NCBI GenBank assembly: GCA_050180485.1
Contig: JBFXED010000006.1
Location: 1-64,000, forward strand
Length of the DNA stretch: 64,000 nucleotides
Origin: CADEGL01 sp050180485
GTDB taxonomy: Bacteria; Pseudomonadota; Alphaproteobacteria; CADEGL01
Direction of reading: 5' to 3'
A model generated the notes under the pieces. It was given only the letters and a program-made list of their open reading frames with translations. It did no database searches and was not told the DNA's origin. The position numbers and the translations under genes are program-made. Below, one piece after another: positions 6,898-15,931 of the stretch; position 1 is the stretch's first letter, and each line of letters begins with the position of its first letter.

Positions 6898-8931
6898 TCA
6901 AAAGTCCTTGCATAGGCGCAGCGCATCCAGGATCGCGGCATGAACATCGCGAGAAGCCACGGCGTCGCCGATGCGGTGTAGGGCAAAGAGCGCCGACGGG
7001 TCGACGGTATAGTCTTGAGGCCGACCTTCGGCCAACGCATCCACGTCGGTCACGCCGCCGTTGCGCGAAAGGCCCTTAAGCCCGTCATAGACCTCCGCCA
7101 CGGGCATGGTGCCATTTTCGAGCACCACGCTGTCGCAGGTCATGGTTTCGGTCGTATCCGTCAGTTCGTTGATCAACGTGGCGACGAGCTGGTTACCCTG
7201 GCGCGCAACCCCGATCAGGCGGCGGTCCGGCACGATGGCGGCGTTGCCCTGATAAAGCCGACGGAGCAGGAATGGCCGATCCAGGTGGCTGGTCTCCTGT
7301 GCCCCATAATTGTCGGCGGTGACATAGATCAGCTTCGCACCATCCGCCATGAGCTTTTCGGCGCAACTCGTGGCGTTGATCGTGCCGGTGCCGTCGAACA
7401 GCAGCACTGTGCCCGCCAACGGGCGCGGGTCTTCCAAAACATTCCACACGGTCTTGCATAGGTCGGCGCCAGGCATCCGGTCCAGCCGGTCGGGTACTCC
7501 ACCCGTCGCGATGACGACATAGTCGGGATTCTCCGCTAGGACTGCATCCTCATCGGCCAACGTATTGTAGCGGAAGCGGACGCCCATCCGTTCGGTCTCC
7601 GCCACGCGCCAGTCGATGATGCCAACCAGATCCCGTCGCGAGGGAACGCGCACGGCCAGGCGAAGCTGCCCACCCGGCTTATCCGTAGCCTCGAACACCG
7701 TGACCGAATGGCCGCGAGCGGCCGATACGCGAGCGGCCTCTAGCCCGCCCGGACCGGCCCCCACCACCACGACCTTCTTGCGTACCGGCGCAGGCTCGAT
7801 CGCATGCGGCAGCGAGGCTTCGCGGCCGATGGCCGGATTATGGATGCAGCGGCGCTGCCACGAGCAATAGGTGGCCCCAACGCAAGGCCGGATACGCTCT
7901 TCTTCGCCTTGTTCGATCTTCTTGACGATGTGGGGATCGGCAATATGCGCGCGCGTCATGCCAATCATATCCACCAACCCGTCACGCACCGCGTGGCGGG
8001 CGGTCGCCATGTCCGTGATCCGGCAAGCATGGAAGACGGGCAGCTTCACGTGCTTCTTGAATTCGCCGACCTGGCGCAGATGCGGTGCCAGCCCGATCTG
8101 CATACCCGGCATATAGCTGGCCAGGCCCAGAGTCGTATCCATGCGTCCGAAATTGAGGTTCAGGAAATCCAGCGTGCCCGTGCGCTCATAAAGATGCGCC
8201 ATTTCCAGGCACTCGTCGTCACTGATACCGCCTTCGAAGCCCTCACCGATCGCGGTGCGGAAGCCAACGATGTAATCGTCGCCCACCTGCCGGCGGATTT
8301 CCTCCATCACCATGACGCCGAAGCGGCAGCGATTCTCCAGTGAGCCGCCGAACTCGTCGGTGCGCTTGTTGACCATGGGCGACCAGAATTGGCCGATCAG
8401 ATGGCCGTGTCCCAGGATCTCGACGCCGTCGAGGCCGCCTTCCTTGCAACGGCGCGCGGCCTGCCCATAAGCCTTCACGATGCGCTCGATGTCGTAACGG
8501 TCCATTTCCTTGGCAATCGCGCGATGCGCAGGCTCGCGATAGTGGGACGGCGCCACCACCGGCAGCCAGTGGTCGGCCCGCCAATGGGTCCGCCCGCCCA
8601 GGTGGGATATCTGGCACATCACGGCCGCACCATGGCGATGGATGCGTTCGGCAAACTGCCGGAAATGCGGAATCACGTCGTCGCTGCCGACATGCAATTG
8701 GCCGAAGACGGAAGCCGAATCGGCCGCCACGTTCGAAGAACCACCGAACATGGTCAGCGCGATGCCGCCCTTAGCCTTTTCCTCGTGATAGAGCTGGTAG
8801 CGCTCTTTCGGTTTGAAATCCTCGCCATAGCTGATGGCGTGGCTGGTGCTCATTACCCGGTTCTTTAGGGTGAGATGCTTGAGCTTGAACGGCTGGAGCA
8901 GCGGGTCGCGATTGGGGACGGAAGCATTCAT
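6898..8931 (-). CDS. DgcA/TMADH-type flavin and iron-sulfur N-demethylase-like oxidoreductase
   Basis: A 677-residue enzyme of the Old Yellow Enzyme/trimethylamine dehydrogenase family. Residues 1-~340 form the FMN TIM barrel (PFKLKHLTLKNRVMST). A cysteine cluster follows (RPCVGATYC ... CIHNP) for the 4Fe-4S centre. Residues ~385-677 form an FAD/NAD-binding part beginning VVVVGAGPGGLEAARVSA. Close relatives demethylate dimethylglycine, stachydrine or trimethylamine, or reduce dienoyl-CoA. The GlxA-type neighbour favours an N-methylated amine. The spacer inside the cysteine cluster is shorter than I expect for DgcA, so the exact substrate is open. Its start lies 3 bp past the stop of the ABC ATPase, suggesting one transcript. 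Confidence 0.82.
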   Translation of the reverse strand: MNASVPNRDPLLQPFKLKHLTLKNRVMSTSHAISYGEDFKPKERYQLYHEEKAKGGIALTMFGGSSNVAADSASVFGQLHVGSDDVIPHFRQFAERIHRHGAAVMCQISHLGGRTHWRADHWLPVVAPSHYREPAHRAIAKEMDRYDIERIVKAYGQAARRCKEGGLDGVEILGHGHLIGQFWSPMVNKRTDEFGGSLENRCRFGVMVMEEIRRQVGDDYIVGFRTAIGEGFEGGISDDECLEMAHLYERTGTLDFLNLNFGRMDTTLGLASYMPGMQIGLAPHLRQVGEFKKHVKLPVFHACRITDMATARHAVRDGLVDMIGMTRAHIADPHIVKKIEQGEEERIRPCVGATYCSWQRRCIHNPAIGREASLPHAIEPAPVRKKVVVVGAGPGGLEAARVSAARGHSVTVFEATDKPGGQLRLAVRVPSRRDLVGIIDWRVAETERMGVRFRYNTLADEDAVLAENPDYVVIATGGVPDRLDRMPGADLCKTVWNVLEDPRPLAGTVLLFDGTGTINATSCAEKLMADGAKLIYVTADNYGAQETSHLDRPFLLRRLYQGNAAIVPDRRLIGVARQGNQLVATLINELTDTTETMTCDSVVLENGTMPVAEVYDGLKGLSRNGGVTDVDALAEGRPQDYTVDPSALFALHRIGDAVASRDVHAAILDALRLCKDF

Positions 8932-10613
8932 TTCGACCGGATGTCTCCTTGTGAACTGCCTAAGGCGGCGATGGCGGCGGCGTTTCGTTGGGCGGCCTCT
9001 TCCAGCCAGCCGACGCGTAGCTCCGGCACGGAATCGACCAGAAGGCGGGTATAAGCGTGGGTGGGACGAGACAGAACTGTCCCCGCGAAGCCTTGCTCGA
9101 CTACTTCGCCATGTCGCATCACCAGAATGCGGCCAGCTAGCGTGGCCACGGTCGCCAGATCGTGACTGATAAAGACGACCGCCATTCCCAACCGTCCGCG
9201 CAGATCGTCGACCAGCCGCAACATGGCGCTGGCCACGACCGTGTCGAGTGCCGATGTGATTTCGTCACAAACCAGAACATCTGGTTTCGCGGCAAGCGCG
9301 CGGGCCAGGTTCACACGCTGCTTCTCACCTCCAGAAAGCTGGGTCGAGCGCCGCTGCGCGTAATGGGGCGGCAAGCGCACAAGGTCTAGCAGGTCCTTGA
9401 TACGCGCATCTCGCGCGGCGCCGCGCATGCCCCAGAAATAGGTCAGAACGCGACCCAGGATACGCTCGACCGTATGACGCGGATTGAGTGCCGTGTCGGC
9501 CATCTGGAAGACCATCTGGACGCGCCGCCGCTCTTCCCGACTTCGCTGCGCGACGGTCGCCGCCAGGGCCGTGCCGTCGACATCGATTCGCCCCGCGGCG
9601 GGCGCGTGCAAGCCCGCGATGACATGCGCCAACGTCGTCTTCCCAGAGCCCGATTCCCCGATTACAGCGACCACCTCGCCCCGATGAACCGAGAAGCTCG
9701 CGTCGCGGACTGCGACGACGGCAGGCAATCCATCGGCTCCGCGTGCGCCAAAGCCGGCGGTGATGCCTTTGACCTCCAGCACGGGGGCGCCAGGAGGCGG
9801 CGCGGTTGGCTTCGAGGTTTCGCCTTTCATCCAGCGTTTGCAGGCCCCGATCAGCTCGCGCGTGTAGTCTTCTTTGGGCGCATGGAGGATTTCCTCAACG
9901 CTGCCCTGCTCCACCAGCCTGCCTCCGCGCAGCACCAGGATGCGGTCTGCCATCTGCGCCACCACGGCCAGATCGTGGCTGACGAACAAGGCGGATGTCT
10001 TGCCGTTACGCACTGCACCCTTGAAAGCCTGCAGCACCTCGACCTGGGTGGTGACGTCGAGCGCGCTGGTGGGCTCGTCGAAGACCACCAAAGCCGGCTC
10101 TTCTAGCAGGCCCATGGCAGCCATGAAGCGCTGAAGCTGGCCTCCCGAAACCTCGTGGGGATAGCGCGTGCCGATCCGGTCGGGATTGGGTAGGTTAAGC
10201 CGCCTATACAAAAGCCGGGCGCGCGCCAATGCATCCTGGGCCGGGCGTGTGTGGTGAACGCGAGCGGGCTCGGTTACCTGAGTGTCGAGCCGCATCCGGG
10301 CATTGAAGGCCGCCGCCGCGCTCTGCGCCACATAGGTCACACGCCGTCCGCGCAGATCGCGCAGCATGCCACCGCCGGTCGCCAGCATGTCCGTGTCGCC
10401 GAAGCCCACATGCCCGCCGCGCACGGCGAGGCCGGGACGGATATGTCCGAGCGCCGCCAAGGACAGCGTCGTTTTGCCCGAGCCTGATTCGCCAATCAGA
10501 GCGACAATCTCGCCCTGCCTTACGGACAGGGAAATGTGGTCGACCACATTGCGCCCGCCCGCCACCGGGGCGATCACCAAATCCTTGATGTCCAAGACCA
10601 GCGGGCGGCTCAT
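8928..10613 (-). CDS. Fused dual ATPase of an oligopeptide-type ABC transporter
   Basis: About 561 residues holding two complete ABC ATPase domains, equivalent to DppD plus DppF in one chain. Walker A motifs are GESGSGKTTLSL and GESGSGKTTLAH, signatures VSGGQLQR and LSGGEKQR, and Walker B motifs LVVFDEPTSALD and VLVCDEITSALD. The ATG at 10,613 overlaps the permease stop by 4 bp (ATGA), which is why the longer upstream frame is rejected. It powers uptake through the two permeases upstream in the same operon. Confidence 0.93.
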   Translation of the reverse strand: MSRPLVLDIKDLVIAPVAGGRNVVDHISLSVRQGEIVALIGESGSGKTTLSLAALGHIRPGLAVRGGHVGFGDTDMLATGGGMLRDLRGRRVTYVAQSAAAAFNARMRLDTQVTEPARVHHTRPAQDALARARLLYRRLNLPNPDRIGTRYPHEVSGGQLQRFMAAMGLLEEPALVVFDEPTSALDVTTQVEVLQAFKGAVRNGKTSALFVSHDLAVVAQMADRILVLRGGRLVEQGSVEEILHAPKEDYTRELIGACKRWMKGETSKPTAPPPGAPVLEVKGITAGFGARGADGLPAVVAVRDASFSVHRGEVVAVIGESGSGKTTLAHVIAGLHAPAAGRIDVDGTALAATVAQRSREERRRVQMVFQMADTALNPRHTVERILGRVLTYFWGMRGAARDARIKDLLDLVRLPPHYAQRRSTQLSGGEKQRVNLARALAAKPDVLVCDEITSALDTVVASAMLRLVDDLRGRLGMAVVFISHDLATVATLAGRILVMRHGEVVEQGFAGTVLSRPTHAYTRLLVDSVPELRVGWLEEAAQRNAAAIAALGSSQGDIRSK

Positions 10614-11458
10614 CGCGAAACCGGCTCCTTGCCGCGCCGGTCGCCAAGAATGTCGACGAGAAGATTGAGCGAAATAGTAACCGACGCGATGGCCAACGCC
10701 GGAAAGATCGGCGCTAAGGAGCCGGATGCTAGACCGGAGAGATTCTCGCGCACCAAACCGCCCCAATCGGCCTTGGGCGGCTGGATACCGAGGCCCAAGA
10801 AGCTAAGGCTGCTCATGAACAGGATCGCGAAGCCCAGGCGGATGGCGAAATCCGCGGCCAGCGGCCAAACGACATTGGGCAACACCTCGGCGAACAGAAG
10901 CCAGCCCACTCCCTCGCCCCGCGCGCGGGCCGCGCGCACGTAGTCGAGCACGGCCACGTCGCCACCGAGGGCCCGCGTGATACGGAACACGCCGGCGGCA
11001 TAGACGATACCGGCCACGCCGATTAGAACCACGACCGACGAGCCCAGAGCTGCCACAACCACCAGTCCGACGATGATCTTCGGCAGGGACAATAGGACAT
11101 CCACGATGCGGCTGAGCACGGTGTCGAGCCAACCGCCCCGGATCGCCGCCAGCAATCCCAACGTGCCGCCGATAGCATGGGCCAGAATCGTCGCGGCCAA
11201 GCCCATGGCCAGGGTGATGCGCGCCGCGTCGATCAGGCGCGAGAGAAGGTCGCGGCCCAGATAGTCGGTGCCCAAAAGCGCCTCGGTGCTGGGCAAGCCG
11301 AAGGAATCGGTCGACACGAACTCGGCCGGATCGTTGGGCATGAGAAGTGGCGCGAAAAGCCCGACTATCGACCACAGAGCAATGATGACGGCCGCGCCGA
11401 TCGCCAGACAGCGGCCTCTGCGGCGCGGCGACGCAGCGGGTGCAGTCGCGGCGCTCAC
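10610..11458 (-). CDS. ABC transporter permease, DppC type
   Basis: About 282 residues with an N-terminal membrane segment (AIGAAVIIALWSIVGLFAPLL) and a DppC-type core, LGTDYLGRDLLSRLIDAARI. The EAA-like cytoplasmic loop is YVRAARARGEGVGWLLFAEVLPN. The start is taken as GTG at 11,458, which overlaps the DppB stop by 4 bp (GTGA). The sequence upstream of that in the same frame is a shadow of DppB. It forms the inner-membrane channel with the partner permease. Confidence 0.9.
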   Translation of the reverse strand: MSAATAPAASPRRRGRCLAIGAAVIIALWSIVGLFAPLLMPNDPAEFVSTDSFGLPSTEALLGTDYLGRDLLSRLIDAARITLAMGLAATILAHAIGGTLGLLAAIRGGWLDTVLSRIVDVLLSLPKIIVGLVVVAALGSSVVVLIGVAGIVYAAGVFRITRALGGDVAVLDYVRAARARGEGVGWLLFAEVLPNVVWPLAADFAIRLGFAILFMSSLSFLGLGIQPPKADWGGLVRENLSGLASGSLAPIFPALAIASVTISLNLLVDILGDRRGKEPVSR

Positions 11459-12480
11459 TCCCGCGCCCTCGGCACCGCGACGCCCGAGGACATACGCGGG
11501 TTGAAGATGATGGCAAGAAGATCCGCAGCCAGGATCAGCCCGACATAGGCCAGACAGAACAGCATGGCGCAGGCTTGGACAACCGGCAGATCCCGGGCCG
11601 AAACAGCGTCGACCATCAGGCGTGCCATGCCCGGATAGGCGAAGATCGTCTCCACCACGACGACGCCACTGACCAGATAAGCCACGTTCAGCGCCACCAC
11701 ATTGGCGATCGGCCCAACCACGTTGATCAAAGCGTGGATAAAGATGACCCGCCACCGCGGCACACCCTTAAGCGTGGCCATCTCGATGAACGGTGAGTCG
11801 AGCAGGTTTGTGATCGTCGCGCGGGTCATGCGTGCGATTTGAGCCATCACCACTAGGACCAGCGTTCCGACCGGTAGGATCAAGGCACGCGCTACCTGTT
11901 CGAAGCCATGGCTCGGCGCGATATAGGCGACCGCGGGAAGAAGGCCAAGATTTACGGACATGACCAGCACTGCGACCGTGCCGATCAAGAATTCAGGCGT
12001 CGCCGAAAGGCCCAAAAGAATCACCGAGGCCACGCGGTCGAACATGCCGCCCGAGCCCAGAGACATCAGGAGGCCCAATATCAGAGCCAGCGGGACAGCG
12101 ATGGCCGTCGTGATGCCGGCTAGAAGCGCCGTGTTCTCCAAGCGCTCCTTAAGAAGCTGGGAAACCGGCACACGGGTCGTGATGGAACGGCCCCAATCGC
12201 CTTGGACCATCCCCGACAGCCAGTCCATGTAACGTTCGGGCGCAGGCCGGTCTAAACCGAATTCCTTGCGCAAGGCGCGTACGCTTTCCTCAGTGGCAAA
12301 CTGGCCCAATGAAACCTGCGCGACGTCACCGGGAAGAACTTCGCAACCAATGAAAACCAGCAACGACACGACCCACAGGATCGCCGCGGAGATGGCCAAT
12401 CGGTTGATGATGAATCTGACCACGCGAATAGGACTCAGTGGTGGGGCCGGCCCGCATTGTAGCGAGCTGACCCCACACAC
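11455..12480 (-). CDS. ABC transporter permease, DppB type
   Basis: Up to 341 residues with six predicted membrane segments and the DppB hallmarks: RLAISAAILWVVSLLVFI at the N-terminus, LLKERLENTALLAG, and the EAA loop around EMATLKGVPRWRVIFIHALIN. The start is uncertain. GTG at 12,480 has a plausible AAGG site and lies 9 bp after the binding-protein stop, while GTG at 12,423 would begin directly at VRFIINR, like typical DppB. Confidence 0.88.
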   Translation of the reverse strand: MCGVSSLQCGPAPPLSPIRVVRFIINRLAISAAILWVVSLLVFIGCEVLPGDVAQVSLGQFATEESVRALRKEFGLDRPAPERYMDWLSGMVQGDWGRSITTRVPVSQLLKERLENTALLAGITTAIAVPLALILGLLMSLGSGGMFDRVASVILLGLSATPEFLIGTVAVLVMSVNLGLLPAVAYIAPSHGFEQVARALILPVGTLVLVVMAQIARMTRATITNLLDSPFIEMATLKGVPRWRVIFIHALINVVGPIANVVALNVAYLVSGVVVVETIFAYPGMARLMVDAVSARDLPVVQACAMLFCLAYVGLILAADLLAIIFNPRMSSGVAVPRARE

Positions 12481-12489
12481 GAGAGGCCT

Positions 12490-14112
12490 TTACCCTTCGA
12501 ACCAGACCTTATCGGCGAAGTTGAAGCCGCCCAGGTTGCCGACCGGCACCGGCGTCAACCCCTGCACCTTATTGGAGATGCCGTCCACGTAGCTCATGAA
12601 CGCCGGCAGAATCAGCAGACCGGTCTCATAGATCAATTGCTGCATCCGGTCGTACATTTGCTTGCGCTGGGCGACATCGGTGGTCGCGCGGGACTTGTCG
12701 ATCAGGGAGTCCATTTCCGGCGTCGAATAATGGGAGAAGTTCCAGGGCACGCCCGTCTTCCAGGTCAAGCCCAAGAGTTGGTTATAAGTCGGACGCGGGT
12801 TGAGCGTGTTGGCAAAGAACGGCTGTTTGCCCGGGACCGTGTTCCAGTAGCTATCCGGCGGATCACGGCGCAGGTCCAGGTTGAGCCCCGCCTGGCTGGC
12901 GCCGCGCGCCAGGATCTGCCCAAGGTCAACGCTGAAAGGCGAGGCGTCGGTGATATGCAGCTCAACTTTGCTGTTGCCGATGCCCGACTTGCCCAGGTGG
13001 TACTTTGCCTTATCAAGGTCGAATTCGCGCTGCGGCAGGGCGGAATTATAGAGCGGACTCGTGGACATGATCGGCTGATCGTTGGCGATCAAGCCGCGTC
13101 CCTTCAGCACTGTTTCGAGATAACGCTTGCGGTCGATCATGTAGGCCATGGCCAACCGCAGGTCCTGATTGCTGCCCGGCGGCAGATCGATTGCACTCTG
13201 AAAGGCCGTATAACGCGGACACGGGGTGGTGAAGACCTTCGCTACCGACGACTTCTGCACCTCGTCGATGGCGGCGCCACGCAACTCCATGATCATATCG
13301 GCATCGCCGGAGAGGAGTGCGTTCGCGCGCGCCGTGTGATCCAGGATCGAGAACAGCTCGAATGAATCCACATACGGTCGGCCGCTCTTGAAGTAGTTCT
13401 CGTTCCGCACGCCCACGGTGCGGACGCCAGGCTGGAATTCCTTAAGCTTGAAGGGACCGGTGCCGTTGGCTTTGGAGAAATCCGTCGTGCCGTCCTTCAC
13501 GATGATGAACTGGAACAAGCCCATCATGATGGGGAAGTCGACGTCGGCGGAAACCAGCTCGATGACCACAGTGCTGGGACCATCGCCCTTCACGGACGCG
13601 ATGTTCTGAGCCAACGCTTTGGCCGAAGAGCCAACACTCTCCTCCTTGTGGCGCATGATCGAATAAGCGACGTCTGCCGTGGTCACAGGAGAGCCGTCGT
13701 GGAATGTCACGCCCTTCTTGAGCTTGAAGGTCCAGCGCGTGGCCGTGGCGTTGCTTTCCGGCATCGCTTCAGCCAGATCGGGCTGAGCCTGCCCCTTCTC
13801 ATCCAACACCATCAGGGCGTTGTAGAAGCACGTGCCGCGGAAGTAGTCGTTGCTGAAGACGTACTTCGCGGAATTGAACGTATCGTTCGTGCTCTGAGTG
13901 TGGGAGGCCACACGCAGGTTGCCGCCGCGTTGCGGTGCGGCCTTGGCCTGCTTCAGCCCACCGAAGCTCGCGGCACTGGCAGCAAGAGCAGCGCTTCCAA
14001 GAAGCGCCGCATTGAAGTGACGTCGGCTGATGTCGCGCGGTTGGGCATAAATCCTGGTGGCCGCAGACGCTGTCTCCTTAGCGTCGCTGCCTGAATTCTT
14101 CGACTTTTTCAT
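12490..14112 (-). CDS. Periplasmic solute-binding protein, family 5 (peptide/nickel/opine type)
   Basis: About 540 residues. The ATG at 14,112 follows a GGGAGG ribosome site, so the longer frame is rejected. A twin-arginine-like leader, SRRHFNAALLGSAALAAS ending near KAA, is followed by the mature family-5 fold: RWTFKLKKGVTFHDGSPVTTADVAYS, GTGPFKLKEF and the late DLDKAKYHL region. It captures substrate for the DppBC-DF transporter encoded next. Family 5 covers peptides, opines and other compounds; the substrate is unknown, though the amine-degrading neighbours hint at an N-substituted amino acid. Confidence 0.9.
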   Translation of the reverse strand: MKKSKNSGSDAKETASAATRIYAQPRDISRRHFNAALLGSAALAASAASFGGLKQAKAAPQRGGNLRVASHTQSTNDTFNSAKYVFSNDYFRGTCFYNALMVLDEKGQAQPDLAEAMPESNATATRWTFKLKKGVTFHDGSPVTTADVAYSIMRHKEESVGSSAKALAQNIASVKGDGPSTVVIELVSADVDFPIMMGLFQFIIVKDGTTDFSKANGTGPFKLKEFQPGVRTVGVRNENYFKSGRPYVDSFELFSILDHTARANALLSGDADMIMELRGAAIDEVQKSSVAKVFTTPCPRYTAFQSAIDLPPGSNQDLRLAMAYMIDRKRYLETVLKGRGLIANDQPIMSTSPLYNSALPQREFDLDKAKYHLGKSGIGNSKVELHITDASPFSVDLGQILARGASQAGLNLDLRRDPPDSYWNTVPGKQPFFANTLNPRPTYNQLLGLTWKTGVPWNFSHYSTPEMDSLIDKSRATTDVAQRKQMYDRMQQLIYETGLLILPAFMSYVDGISNKVQGLTPVPVGNLGGFNFADKVWFEG

Positions 14113-14313
14113 TAGTGCCTCCCCATCCCATCGCCGCATCGCGGCGGCCATGCTCTTTAAAAGAGCGTTGCCGGAATAGTCGGGCACCTATTGGACACTC
14201 AATAGCGCGATTTTGGACATTTGGACCGATGATTTGGACGTGGGCATTAGCGGCCGGATCAGAGATCGCGTTAGTAGTGAAAGAGGTCAATTGGATGGGC
14301 TCGGGGGTCTCGC

Positions 14314-15912
14314 ATGGCTAATCAATATGATGCGATCGTCGTCGGTGGCGGCCACAACGGCCTGACGGCAGCAGCTTATCTCGGTAAAGCCGGCTTCAAG
14401 ACGCTGGTCCTCGAGCGCCGCCATATCGTCGGCGGCGCCGCGGTGTCCGAAGAGTTCCATCCCGGTTATCGCAATTCCATCGCGTCCTATTCCCTCGGCC
14501 TAATGCGCTCCGAGATCGTGAAGGATCTGGACTTGGAGCGGCATGGATTGCAGGGCATCCCCTACAAAGGCTCACTAGAACTTCTGAGCGACGGGCGCGC
14601 GGTCCTGTTCACGGGTGACGAGGCACGCGATCAGGCCATGGTCGGGCAGTTCTCGAACCGAGACTACGACAACATGAAGCGGTTCCGTGAACAGCTGATC
14701 CGCGTTGGAGAAGTAGTGCGCGACCAATGGCTACGCGAGCCCCCGGACTTGGCGGGCGGATGGGAGGCCGCGTTCAGCGCGCTAAGGACAGCGGGGAAAC
14801 TGCGCAAGCTCTCTGTCGAAGACCGCCTATTCCTCACCCAGATGTTTACGCTCAGTGGATACGACCTCATGTCGCGCTGGTTCGAAAGCGACGTGATCCG
14901 GCAGATCTATTCCGTGCACTGCGTCGCGGGAAACTTCATGAGCGTGCATTCGCCGGGCTCTGCGATTCCGTTTTTTATGAACGTCTTGGGCGAGTTAAAC
15001 GGCGTCCGCTACAAATGGGGCGTGGCCAAGGGCGGCATGGGCTCAGTCAGCAAAGCGATCGCCGCGGCCGCCGTGGAACACGGTGCCGAGATCCGCATTT
15101 CGGCCCCAGTCGAACGAATCATCGTCCACAATGGCCGCGCCACTGGCGTGCGCCTTGAGTCGGGCGAGGAAATCACCGCACGGGTGGTACTGGCCAACAC
15201 TGACCCCAAGCGCACTTTCCTCAAGCTGGTGGGGACGGAGTATTTGGAGCCGGCCTTTGCCTCCCACATCGAGCATTTCCGCATGGGCACGGCGGCGGTG
15301 CGCATGAACTTAGCGCTTAACGGCACGCCCGAGTTTGCCAAGCTGACCGGCAAGGACGCCGAGCATGCGCGCGGCTCTATTGCCCATATGGTGCCCGACA
15401 TCGCTACGATCGAGAAAAATTTTCACGCCGCACTTGAAGGCGAGATGTCCGACGAACCATATGTGGTGATCCAGATCCCCTCCGCACTGGACGACAGCCT
15501 TGCGGCGCCGGGGCACCACGTCATGAGCCTGCTCTGCAAATACTATCCCTATCAGCCCTCCGGCGGGCGCAACTGGGACGACATCAAGGAACAGGTCGCC
15601 GATCACATCATTGGCAAGATCGAGCGGCACATCCCTAATCTGCGGCGCATCACGGTTGCCCGGCAGGTCATGTCGCCCGTCGACCTGGAGCGTATCTTCG
15701 GCCTGACGGACGGCGACGTGTTCCATGGCCGTCATGAGATCGATCAGATCTTCAGTCTGCGGCCTCACCCCAAGGCCGCGCGCTACCGCACGCCGATCAA
15801 GTCTCTATATCTCTGCGGCGCCGGCGGGCATCCCGGCGGCGCGGTCAATGCAGGGCCGGGCCACAACGCGGCGCAGCGCGTCATCAAGGATTTGAAACGA
15901 CGCGTCGCTTAA
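14314..15912 (+). CDS. FAD-dependent oxidoreductase, phytoene-desaturase/PYROXD2-like, copy 1
   Basis: A 532-residue flavoprotein. The FAD dinucleotide fold opens at residue ~6 with AIVVGGGHNGLTAAAYLGKAG and an ERR acid-terminated second strand. A C-terminal FAD-contact motif, LYLCGAGGHPGGAVNAGPGHNAA, is typical of phytoene desaturase-like amine oxidoreductases. It is divergent from the solute-binding gene (201-bp shared promoter gap) and 19 bp from a tandem paralogue. It probably oxidises an amine or a ring within the pathway encoded here; the reaction cannot be set from sequence. Confidence 0.82.
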   Translation: MANQYDAIVVGGGHNGLTAAAYLGKAGFKTLVLERRHIVGGAAVSEEFHPGYRNSIASYSLGLMRSEIVKDLDLERHGLQGIPYKGSLELLSDGRAVLFTGDEARDQAMVGQFSNRDYDNMKRFREQLIRVGEVVRDQWLREPPDLAGGWEAAFSALRTAGKLRKLSVEDRLFLTQMFTLSGYDLMSRWFESDVIRQIYSVHCVAGNFMSVHSPGSAIPFFMNVLGELNGVRYKWGVAKGGMGSVSKAIAAAAVEHGAEIRISAPVERIIVHNGRATGVRLESGEEITARVVLANTDPKRTFLKLVGTEYLEPAFASHIEHFRMGTAAVRMNLALNGTPEFAKLTGKDAEHARGSIAHMVPDIATIEKNFHAALEGEMSDEPYVVIQIPSALDDSLAAPGHHVMSLLCKYYPYQPSGGRNWDDIKEQVADHIIGKIERHIPNLRRITVARQVMSPVDLERIFGLTDGDVFHGRHEIDQIFSLRPHPKAARYRTPIKSLYLCGAGGHPGGAVNAGPGHNAAQRVIKDLKRRVA

Positions 15913-15931
15913 GCTGGACACGAGGTCTCAA